From: Leptospira barantonii
Lineage (GTDB): Bacteria > Spirochaetota > Leptospiria > Leptospirales > Leptospiraceae
Length of the DNA stretch: 64,000 nucleotides
NCBI RefSeq assembly: GCF_002811925.1
Contig: NZ_NPDS01000001.1
Coordinates: 248,001 to 312,000, forward strand
Direction: 5' to 3'
The number at the start of each line of letters is the position of its first letter. Positions within the stretch are counted from its first letter, which is position 1. The notes under the pieces are model-generated. The model made no database searches, was not told where the DNA came from, and was given only the letters and a program-made list of their open reading frames with translations. A program made the translations under genes and the position numbers. Shown here piece after piece: positions 57,552 through 64,000 of the stretch.

Positions 57552-58076
57552 TTACTTTTTCAACTGAGAACGATCCAATTCTCGGTTCGGAGAATTCTTA
57601 GAATCCAAAGGCCGGTTCAACGTGTATTCTTTGAGAGTTCTTTGGACAAAACCGCCCAAATTCGAATCCGATTTGAATTTCCCCAAAAAGGATTCCACCT
57701 TTGAAGATTTATCTTTTTGAGAAATCGCATAACTGCGGATCGCGAATTTACGAACGGAATCGTGTTCGTTGTTCGCCGAAATCTTAGATTCCAAAAACTG
57801 AGCGGTTTTATCCGAAGAATAAAACTGGAGCAGGTTGAGGGCGCGGGTCCGAACGTAAACTCGGGTTCCCGGTTCCTGAATCACCGCCATCAAATAGGGA
57901 GAAGGATCGACTGCGATCACTTCCAGATCCGCCTTCAATTCGTTCGGATCTTCCATGTGTCGGGTTACCGACAAAGTCTTACGAATCTCTGAAAGTTTTT
58001 GAGGATCCAGATTCTCCGCAAACGACGGAAAACAAAGAATAAAAAAAGCCAAAAAGATAATAGTTAAGTTTTTCAT
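57552..58076 (-). CDS. Exported HEAT-repeat-like protein
   Basis: A 174-residue protein with a signal peptide (1-20, ending SFA). The mature part is helical with repeat-like blocks ([28 protein letters not shown]) resembling HEAT/armadillo units. It begins 23 bp after the metalloprotease stop on the same strand, so the two are probably co-expressed and may interact in the periplasm. Function unknown. Confidence 0.75.
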   Translation of the reverse strand: MKNLTIIFLAFFILCFPSFAENLDPQKLSEIRKTLSVTRHMEDPNELKADLEVIAVDPSPYLMAVIQEPGTRVYVRTRALNLLQFYSSDKTAQFLESKISANNEHDSVRKFAIRSYAISQKDKSSKVESFLGKFKSDSNLGGFVQRTLKEYTLNRPLDSKNSPNRELDRSQLKK

Positions 58077-58099
58077 AATTTAGAATTTCCTAATTTAGT

Positions 58100-59518
58100 T
58101 CAATAAACGAGAGGATTCATCCTAAGAACCCAGCCCTGTTCCCCCGTAAGTTGGGTTTGTTGCGTAACCCCGTCGCCCGCCCAAAACATCAGGTTCAAAG
58201 CTCCCGAATCGAAAAAACCGGTCCCGCTACATTCGGAAATATCCACGACCCCGTTCCCGTTTGTGTTGCGAGCGGAAGTGCAGATCGGAGTTTCGATCAA
58301 AGGGTCCATCGTATAATTCGGATAACCGCTTCCGCTCTGACCCGTACGCTCCACGATATGAAATAACCCGAGAAAATGCGCGGCTTCGTGGGCCATCGTA
58401 TCCGCCAAAAAGTTTTGATCGGCTACGCTGAGAATCGAGCCCAAAGCGCCGGAGGAACGATGCGGTTCTATGAACACGATCATTCCCGATTGAGGAGTTC
58501 CTTTTAAACCGACCGTTCCGGGAATACCGCCGGAAACGCCCAATACGCCGCCGACCTCGGTTTCGTCCCTTGCGATATAAAGATTTAAAGAAGTATCCGA
58601 TTGTACCGCAGAAGTTGTTGCGAATAGTTTTCCCAAACTTCCGGAAGTCGTATAAGCGTCCGTGGATAGAGCGGATAACGTTAAGAATTCCGAAGAATCC
58701 AATTCCGTTACTGTGAATTGAAGATCGATCTTAACCGAGTTCTGAGAATAAATCGACTTCCAACGATCCAACGCGGTTTGTAAACCGGATTCGGTAGGAT
58801 TCGGATAAGCGCGATCCAAACCGTTCTTGATAAAGATCAGATTTATATTCAATTTTTTGCGATTGGTCCAGATCTTAGAAAGGCCGTTCGTGCTCGTACT
58901 TCCGCCGCTTGCTGAAAAGAATTGTTCGTCGGAATCCATCTTTCTACAATTCGTCACGATCGATGCGCTCGCGTTTGTAGTCGCCGGATTGACCGGAAAG
59001 TTAAAATCGACCGCGTTGATTTGTCCCGATGAGGAAGTGTTCGAGATGAATTTATTCGCGTAATAATATCCGTTGTATCCGTAAGGACTCATCGAAGTTA
59101 CGGTGAAGACGTTCCATATTTCTCTTCCGAGGTAATTCGATCCTGTTGAATCGTAGAATGTCGGAAACACCGGTCTATAATCCGAGCTCGGATTGTTAAA
59201 CGAATGATCCTGTTTCGCATAAAAGAAAGAAGAAGGTTTGGAAGTCGACAACGTGTAAACTTTGGCGCTGGAATAATAGTAAGGTTTACTGCTAAACGTC
59301 CACGAGGTTCCGCTGGATATGGTAAAGGAATTCTTTTCCATACAAGGTGCGGATATGGTCGGATTCGAAGGTTTGTTGTTTGTGTTGTTCGCCGCGGAGT
59401 TTCCCATCGCGAGCACGAGAAGGGAAGACATATCGCTACCTCCGCCTCCACCGGGACAATTCGTAAGAAGAACGGACAAAGAGAGAATCAAAATAGACTT
59501 TTTAAAATTCTTTTTCAT
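58100..59518 (-). CDS. M43-like zinc metalloprotease lipoprotein
   Basis: A 472-residue protein with leader and lipobox LLTNC followed by a Gly-rich linker. Residues about 60-200 are a Ser/Tyr/Asn-rich domain of unknown fold. The C-terminal protease has the metzincin site HEAAHFLGLFH with three zinc ligands and a Met-turn candidate ALNLMFW, as in pappalysin-type M43 peptidases. It is likely surface-exposed or periplasmic and active on host or own proteins. An exported HEAT-like gene follows at 23 bp. Confidence 0.88.
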   Translation of the reverse strand: MKKNFKKSILILSLSVLLTNCPGGGGGSDMSSLLVLAMGNSAANNTNNKPSNPTISAPCMEKNSFTISSGTSWTFSSKPYYYSSAKVYTLSTSKPSSFFYAKQDHSFNNPSSDYRPVFPTFYDSTGSNYLGREIWNVFTVTSMSPYGYNGYYYANKFISNTSSSGQINAVDFNFPVNPATTNASASIVTNCRKMDSDEQFFSASGGSTSTNGLSKIWTNRKKLNINLIFIKNGLDRAYPNPTESGLQTALDRWKSIYSQNSVKIDLQFTVTELDSSEFLTLSALSTDAYTTSGSLGKLFATTSAVQSDTSLNLYIARDETEVGGVLGVSGGIPGTVGLKGTPQSGMIVFIEPHRSSGALGSILSVADQNFLADTMAHEAAHFLGLFHIVERTGQSGSGYPNYTMDPLIETPICTSARNTNGNGVVDISECSGTGFFDSGALNLMFWAGDGVTQQTQLTGEQGWVLRMNPLVY

Positions 59519-59608
59519 ATAGGGGAGCCTTTGTAATTGCTATCAACAAGGTCGGTGGGCGCAGACAGGGTTTTTATTTTTTAAGTAGATTATTTACATT
59601 TATAAAAA

Positions 59609-59641
59609 GACATCTTTTTCGAAAAAGATTTTTTAGATGTC
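59609..59641. other. Nested inverted repeat upstream of the metalloprotease gene
   Basis: An outer pair GACATCT...AGATGTC encloses a perfect inner palindrome ATCTTTTTCGAAAAAGAT (59612-59629). The RNA could switch between two hairpins. It lies 91 bp before the protease start and 123 bp before the DUF2071 gene. Confidence 0.5.
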
Positions 59642-59680
59642 CGGCTTCTGATTCTCGAAGATAGAACTGTAGTCGTAAAT

Positions 59681-59698
59681 TTGTATGAGTTCCCACAA
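59681..59698. repeat. Copy of the dispersed palindromic repeat
   Basis: TTGTATGAGTTCCCACAA matches TTGTAGGAGTTCCTACAA (6671-6688) at 16 of 18 positions. Intergenic, upstream of the DUF2071 gene. Confidence 0.55.
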
Positions 59699-59763
59699 AA
59701 CCTTCCCTTAAGTATCAAATCGAAATTGCCTCGAACGATTCCAAAAGAGAAACTAACACTTCC

Positions 59764-60534
59764 ATGAATCCAAATTCTCTTTCCAACATTCTGAGCCAAA
59801 CCGCACATCGACCCTGGTCTTTACCGACAACAAAACCGTTTATGATTCAGTACTGGGAAGAATTGGCATTTCTTCACTGGGAGATTCCGCAAAAATTCTT
59901 AGAAGAAATTCTTCCCAAAGGATTGGAAGCGGATACATATCAAGGCAAGGCTTATATCGGATTGGTGCCGTTTCGAATGAAAGGGGTTCGACCGATTTAT
60001 CTTCCACCTCTTCCATGGATTTCAAACTTTCCCGAATTGAACGTTCGGACTTATGTAAAGAATGTAGGAAAGGATTCCAAACCTGGAGTTTATTTTTTTA
60101 GCCTGGACGCGGACAATCGTTTTGTCGTCGAGATCGCAAGAAGTTTCTTTCATCTACCGTATTTGAACGCGGATATAAAACTCAAAGGAACTCAAACTCA
60201 AAAAGAATTTCTTTGTCGTCGAAAAGATTCGCGCGCGATCCTCGGAGAATTCAACGCGACGTATCAACCCGTATCGGAAGTCTATCATTCTTCCCCGGGA
60301 ACCTTGGAGCATTGGCTCACCGAAAGATATTGTCTTTATAGTAAGGATTCACAAGGGAGAATCTATCGAGGTGAAGTACATCATCGATCTTGGCCGCTTC
60401 AAAAAGCGGAATGTATCGTTCATCGCAATACGATTTTAGAAAGTCATAAGATTCCGCTTTTAAGTTCCTCACCTTTGGTTCATTATTCGAATTCAATCAA
60501 GGTCGCGCTCTTCCCTTTGGTTCAAGTGCCGTAA
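59764..60534 (+). CDS. DUF2071 (YqjF family) protein
   Basis: A 256-residue DUF2071 protein. Typical blocks are FLHWEIPQKFLEEILPKGLE, GKAYIGLVPFRMKGVRP, ELNVRTYV and GVYFFSLDADNRFVVEIAR. The family has a beta-rich acetoacetate-decarboxylase-like fold, but its function is unknown. It stands alone after the repeat-bearing spacer. Confidence 0.9.
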   Translation: MNPNSLSNILSQTAHRPWSLPTTKPFMIQYWEELAFLHWEIPQKFLEEILPKGLEADTYQGKAYIGLVPFRMKGVRPIYLPPLPWISNFPELNVRTYVKNVGKDSKPGVYFFSLDADNRFVVEIARSFFHLPYLNADIKLKGTQTQKEFLCRRKDSRAILGEFNATYQPVSEVYHSSPGTLEHWLTERYCLYSKDSQGRIYRGEVHHRSWPLQKAECIVHRNTILESHKIPLLSSSPLVHYSNSIKVALFPLVQVP

Positions 60535-60747
60535 CACGAAAGGATTAAAAGTCGAGAACGAACCGAGAAACGACGAAAGATTTCCCATTTTTGCTCAAGA
60601 AAACGTGCGAAAAGGGTTTGAAAAAAAAGCAAATTCACGTCTATTGAAGCATCTTTATAAAAAGAGAACTCGTTGATTCCAAACGATCCGTTTTTATGCG
60701 ATCGATAGATTGGAAAAATCAATACTAAGATTCGGAGAAACCAAAGC

Positions 60748-61506
60748 ATGCTGGCAAATATACGACAAGACCAACTTTTTTGCAAAGACACGGATCGGGA
60801 ACAAAGTCTTCAAACATTAGGAATGATGTTGGAACTGAGCGAAAAGTGTTATGTCTTTGGAAAATATTTTTTGATCGATGCTTTTGATTCCGAAGAACAT
60901 CCGTTTCTGTTGAGAAAGGGATTTGATTTGATGGGAATCGGAATGGATTCCGAAAACATCCGCAATATTTTAAAAGGTTATATCATTTCCGGAAACTACG
61001 AAGGAAAGGAACTTTTGGATAGAATCATCATTCTCGAAGGAATGGAAGTGATTCAAAACGAACTTCATATCTCCATCTTTTTGGAAAGGGTCGCGTCTTA
61101 TTTCGGAGAATCCTATCAGAAGAGCTTCTGGAACTTCGTGACTCAAAAAAGAAAAGAGATCGATACGATTCTTCTCAACGATTTTTACGCCGAGTTCTGC
61201 AACTCCAAACCGCAGATAGATTCGGATATTCTTTTGAGCAGAGCCTTTCATTCTTTATCATACGCCGAACTGAAGGACTTGTTGAGACAGGTAAGCCTTC
61301 CGGATCTCGCCGAAGCTTTGAAAAGCGTTCGTGAAAAACTCGTAATCCAAGTATTAGATTTTCTTGATAGAGAATCTTCTCGTTGGCTGATGAAGGAATT
61401 GATGAGGTCCGACGATTCTTACGATAAATCCGAAAAGGTCAAAGAGGCTCAGTTGAAAATTCTCGGGGTATTCGCTTCTAAAAAAGGAATGAACCGGGAT
61501 TACTGA
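60748..61506 (+). CDS. Stand-alone protein with FliG C-terminal-like domain
   Basis: A 252-residue protein. Residues about 160-250 ([59 protein letters not shown]) closely follow the FliG C-terminal pattern of ...QKLLREVDNQDLALALK... and the final ...AQ..I...L...G helix. FliG's rotor-binding middle motif EHPQ is not visible and the first 150 residues are not recognised. It could be a flagellar motor accessory or a diverged FliG. It ends at a strong terminator and has no other flagellar gene near. Confidence 0.7.
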   Translation: MLANIRQDQLFCKDTDREQSLQTLGMMLELSEKCYVFGKYFLIDAFDSEEHPFLLRKGFDLMGIGMDSENIRNILKGYIISGNYEGKELLDRIIILEGMEVIQNELHISIFLERVASYFGESYQKSFWNFVTQKRKEIDTILLNDFYAEFCNSKPQIDSDILLSRAFHSLSYAELKDLLRQVSLPDLAEALKSVREKLVIQVLDFLDRESSRWLMKELMRSDDSYDKSEKVKEAQLKILGVFASKKGMNRDY

Positions 61507-61537
61507 AATAGAATAGGTCTCTTTTAGTTAGAGTTGG

Positions 61538-61566
61538 AAGGTCGGGCGAAAGCTCGACCTTTTTTA
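61538..61566 (+). terminator. Rho-independent terminator of the FliG-like gene
   Basis: A 10-bp stem AAGGTCGGGC/GCTCGACCTT with one G-T pair and a GAAA tetraloop, followed by TTTTATT, 31 bp after the stop. Confidence 0.92.
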
Positions 61567-61643
61567 TTGCGACATCGGCGCGGACAACCGGTTTCGATAA
61601 ATCACATCGACGATCGTCGCCCACGATCCACATCAACTTCTTA

Positions 61644-62360
61644 TTAAACAAGATTCTCCAGTTCCTTGCAAAGAATTTTGGCGACTTGATAATTGCGGAA
61701 CCATTTCTTATCGGCGGGAATCAGATTCCATTCCTTTTCCCGATCCTTGTCCTTAAAGATCATTTCGTATGCGGCCTGATAATCGTCCCAACGATCCTGG
61801 GTCGTTTGATCCGAAGGATCGTATTTCCATTTTTTATCCGGATCGGAAAGTCGTTCCTTGATTCTTTCCTGTTGTTCTTCCTTCGAGATATGTAAGAAAA
61901 ACTTAATGATCCTTGTGTCGTTTTCCCTTTCGAGATGTTTTTCGAAATCTCGGATCGATTCCATTCTTTCCTCGATTCTTTTGTCGGAAAGGGTTCCCAT
62001 GATTTTAGGCATCAAAACGTCTTCGTAATGAGAGCGATTGTGAATGTAGATCATTCCTTTGGGTGGAACGTATTTGTGGATTCTCCATAAAAAATCGAAC
62101 TGAATCTCTTCCGAGTTCGGTTTTATCCAAGACTTAACACAACAACCTTGAGGATTGATTCCTCCGAAAACGTGTTTGATCGTTCCATCCTTGCCCGCGG
62201 TGTCCACTCCTTGCAAAAGAATCAAAATCGAATTCTTTTTCTGCGCGTATAATTTTTCCTGAAGGGTGGAGAGATCCCGAACATATTCTTCCGTTTTTTC
62301 AAGGATCTCCTCTTTGATTTTATCCTTCGGCGGAAGAGTGTCTATATCTTTGAGGCGCAT
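61644..62360 (-). CDS. Polyphosphate kinase 2 (PPK2) family protein
   Basis: A 238-residue single-domain PPK2. Walker A is GVDTAGKDGTIKH, with the family blocks GGINPQGCCVKSW, FDFLWRIHKYVPPKG, and the Walker B/lid region IHNRSHYEDVLMP. Later blocks RDFEKHLE and KFFLHISKEEQQERI follow. These enzymes move phosphate between polyphosphate and nucleotides (mono- or diphosphates). Single gene, 29 bp after the TetR stop on the same strand, so it might share the ankyrin-TetR transcript. Confidence 0.93.
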   Translation of the reverse strand: MRLKDIDTLPPKDKIKEEILEKTEEYVRDLSTLQEKLYAQKKNSILILLQGVDTAGKDGTIKHVFGGINPQGCCVKSWIKPNSEEIQFDFLWRIHKYVPPKGMIYIHNRSHYEDVLMPKIMGTLSDKRIEERMESIRDFEKHLERENDTRIIKFFLHISKEEQQERIKERLSDPDKKWKYDPSDQTTQDRWDDYQAAYEMIFKDKDREKEWNLIPADKKWFRNYQVAKILCKELENLV

Positions 62361-62389
62361 AAGATGAACTCCTAAGAGAATATTAAAGA

Positions 62390-63076
62390 TTACTTTTTGA
62401 ATAAATCGATCATGGATAGAAGCGATTTACGGATCGATCGAAAAAGAGGAAGCGAGGATAGTTTCAAAAGTTGGAATATAAGATCCAGACCCTTTTCGAT
62501 CAAAAGTTCGGTTTTCTTTTTGCCTTGCGATTCGTCGAAAAGCCAAACGTAAATGACTCCGACCTGATAAAGCCAAAATAAATAGGGGAGTTCTTCTTTT
62601 AAATCCGCCGGTACGGAATCTTTGGAACTCGCAATTGCGTAACTAAAAAGTGCGATGGCATCCTCTCGGATTTGTTTCGTTTCCTTGCTGAACGGGGAAA
62701 GAGGATGATTCGGATCGCCTCCGCTCCTTGCAAGAACGTGTAGGAATTTTTCGTAACCCCGGAATTGTCCGAGTTTGAATCGAACTATGTTTTTGATTCT
62801 TTCCTTTAGATCGGACTCGGATTTACAAAATTCAATATTTTGAATGTTTGCGACTTCCTGAGTGGTTTTATAAAATTCTAATACGATGTCCTCTTTCGTC
62901 TTAAAATGATAATACGAAGCGCCGAGTGCGAGGCCGGCCTTTTGAGCGATGGCTCTCATCGTCGTTTCGTCATAACCGTTTTTTTGAAAAAGGGAAATCG
63001 CGGTTTCAAAAAGAAGAGACCGGGTCGGTTGCGACTTTCCGGTCTCTTTCTGTGATTTTGCTTTTTTTCGAATCAT
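62390..63076 (-). CDS. TetR family transcriptional regulator
   Basis: A 228-residue regulator. The helix-turn-helix is at about residues 22-70: LFQKNGYDETTMRAIAQKAG and ASYYHFKTKEDIV, a typical TetR arrangement. The C-terminal ligand domain has no recognised subtype. Its ATG overlaps the stop of the ankyrin gene, so both are made from one transcript. Two palindromes bracketing that operon's promoter are the likely operators, giving autoregulation. Confidence 0.92.
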   Translation of the reverse strand: MIRKKAKSQKETGKSQPTRSLLFETAISLFQKNGYDETTMRAIAQKAGLALGASYYHFKTKEDIVLEFYKTTQEVANIQNIEFCKSESDLKERIKNIVRFKLGQFRGYEKFLHVLARSGGDPNHPLSPFSKETKQIREDAIALFSYAIASSKDSVPADLKEELPYLFWLYQVGVIYVWLFDESQGKKKTELLIEKGLDLIFQLLKLSSLPLFRSIRKSLLSMIDLFKK

Positions 63077-63903
63077 GCGTGAACTTCAGCTTCTCCGAAG
63101 GTATGTGAGATTCTTTTTCTGAATTTTGCGAACAGGAACAGGTTGAAAAAATGCATCGCACCCAAAATAAGAAGAACGATTCCCACTTTTGTGGTCAGCA
63201 CTTCGATACATTCCGCCAAATCTATAGGTTTCTGACTGGAGGTCAAGGAAAGGCTTATGTAACCGATGTTGATCAGATAGAAACCGACGATCAAAAGATG
63301 ATTGATCGAGTCCGCGAGTTTTTCCTCTCCGTTGAACATTTTCACGAGAAAGATTCTTCCGTTGTTAAACAAGGTTCTTGCGACCCAGATGGTCATCAAA
63401 ATACTGATGATCAGATAACCGAAGTAAAGTCCGATTGTATACGGGCCTGAAACCGGTTTGGAATATTTCATTCCCTTCGCGGTGAGATAAGCGACCACAC
63501 TGTGATTCCCGTAATAAGAAGCGATGTCGAGCGCGTTCTCGCCGTTTCGAGTCAGATAGTTCAGGTAAGAATCCCGATTGAGAACCAAGTCGATGATTCT
63601 GCTGTCCGGATTTTTCGCCGCGTAGTGAATCGGATATTCTCCGGAATTATCGGGAACGTCGATCCGATTGTTACGATCCAGGACGAACTTGAGCACGTTT
63701 ACGTTTCCGCTTTCGATCGCGTAAAATACGACGGATCGACCTCTGCTGTCCGTATTGTCAAATGAATCGGGCGCAATGGAATGCGCTTTTTCAAGATTCT
63801 CCAGATTTCCTTTGCGGGCTTCTTCGAACAAATCCGATTGCGCGTCTGCGTAACCGGAAGCGGTGATTCCCAAGAACACCGCCCAAAAAAAGATGCGTTT
63901 CAT
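63073..63903 (-). CDS. Ankyrin-repeat membrane protein, first gene of a TetR-controlled operon
   Basis: About 276 residues from the ATG at 63903, preceded by GGAG. A signal peptide (ending TASGYADA) is followed by three or four ankyrin repeats (SRGRSVVFYAIESG, NSGEYPIHYAAK, RNGENALDIASYYG) in the periplasm, and then by three membrane helices (about 165-265). The domain order, periplasmic ankyrin repeats before a membrane unit, is unusual. A longer frame to 63984 exists but would cover the promoter. The TetR regulator overlaps its stop. Confidence 0.85.
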   Translation of the reverse strand: MKRIFFWAVFLGITASGYADAQSDLFEEARKGNLENLEKAHSIAPDSFDNTDSRGRSVVFYAIESGNVNVLKFVLDRNNRIDVPDNSGEYPIHYAAKNPDSRIIDLVLNRDSYLNYLTRNGENALDIASYYGNHSVVAYLTAKGMKYSKPVSGPYTIGLYFGYLIISILMTIWVARTLFNNGRIFLVKMFNGEEKLADSINHLLIVGFYLINIGYISLSLTSSQKPIDLAECIEVLTTKVGIVLLILGAMHFFNLFLFAKFRKRISHTFGEAEVHA

Positions 63904-63917
63904 AATTTTTCTCCAAA

Positions 63918-63933
63918 TTTGAACATGTTCAAA
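63918..63933. promoter_or_regulatory. Operator palindrome 1 of the ankyrin-tetR operon
   Basis: TTTGAACATGTTCAAA is a perfect 16-bp palindrome directly downstream of the -10 box, covering the expected transcription start. A second copy lies 52 bp away, centre to centre. Confidence 0.8.
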
Positions 63934-63961
63934 AAATACAACACGACGAATTCTTTTGCAA
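63933..63961 (-). promoter_or_regulatory. Promoter of the ankyrin-tetR operon
   Basis: On the minus strand TTGCAA (-35, 63956-63961), a 17-bp spacer, then TATTTT (-10, 63933-63938). It is bracketed exactly by the two palindromes. Confidence 0.65.
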
Positions 63962-63966
63962 GAACA

Positions 63967-63988
63967 AAATTTGAACATGTTCAAATTT
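63967..63988. promoter_or_regulatory. Operator palindrome 2 of the ankyrin-tetR operon
   Basis: A perfect 22-bp palindrome with the same 16-bp core TTTGAACATGTTCAAA, extended by three bases on each side. It lies just upstream of the -35 box. The distance between the two centres is 52 bp, about five helical turns, so two regulator dimers would sit on the same face. Confidence 0.8.
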
Positions 63989-64000
63989 ATTTTCGAATTT

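Overview
The window reads as chromosomal DNA of a Leptospira species. Supporting signs are the prs-rplY-pth-ftsH block, many short lipoproteins with spirochaete-type lipoboxes, 7TMR-DISM signalling proteins, SpoIIE-type phosphatases, SBBP-repeat and ankyrin proteins, and a DUF4178/aminopropyltransferase cluster. Base composition looks moderate (about mid-40s % GC by eye, not computed), which would fit a higher-GC member of the pathogenic clade; the species call is inference. I see no rRNA, tRNA, CRISPR array, prophage or intact insertion sequence.

Layout. 1-6066 (+): end of prs, rplY, a Pth-family gene with altered active-site residues, ftsH, an EVE-domain gene and a 7TMR-DISM/SpoIIE phosphatase; the last three overlap at start/stop codons. 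6096-11381 (-): a cytochrome c'-like protein, a membrane aminopropyltransferase, a tiny membrane protein, a DUF4178 zinc-ribbon protein and an exported unknown. 11710-13705 (+): four small lipoproteins, two of them paralogues. 13713-19135 (-): a tight run of cstA, Nudix, a FlgD-like/OmpA protein, NRDE and PilZ genes. 19282-24673 (+): J-domain, CBS, GNAT, thioesterase, AraC, ankyrin and RNA methyltransferase genes. 24728-30864 (-): a lipoprotein, a membrane-spanning SbcC/YhaN-like ATPase with its phosphoesterase, an unknown and an SBBP lipoprotein. 31129-33135 (+): DUF2804, DUF952 and tag. 33339-42298: secreted proteins, an adenylate cyclase, a PEBP protein, an NmrA/AraC divergent pair and lipoproteins. 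42425-46765 (+): two tandem 7TMR-DISM cyclase-like proteins with eroded active sites. 46791-54837: a three-domain pseudo-hydrolase/kinase/phosphatase fusion, an alpha/beta hydrolase, a PilZ-acyltransferase fusion and a large membrane PP2C-TPR protein. 55101-61506: a short PaaK-like ligase, crotonyl-CoA carboxylase/reductase, a metalloprotease lipoprotein with a HEAT-like partner, DUF2071 and a stand-alone FliG-C-like protein. 61644-63903 (-): PPK2 and an ankyrin-TetR operon preceded by two copies of one palindrome that bracket its promoter.

The window is rich in signal transduction (two SpoIIE/PP2C proteins, one intact and two degenerate class III cyclases, two PilZ proteins, one kinase-phosphatase fusion, two AraC and one TetR regulators) and in surface or periplasmic lipoproteins. 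The strongest candidates for undescribed biology are the triple fusion at 46791-49139, the Pth-like protein lacking the catalytic His, the paired degenerate cyclases, and the PilZ-GNAT/PP2C gene pair.
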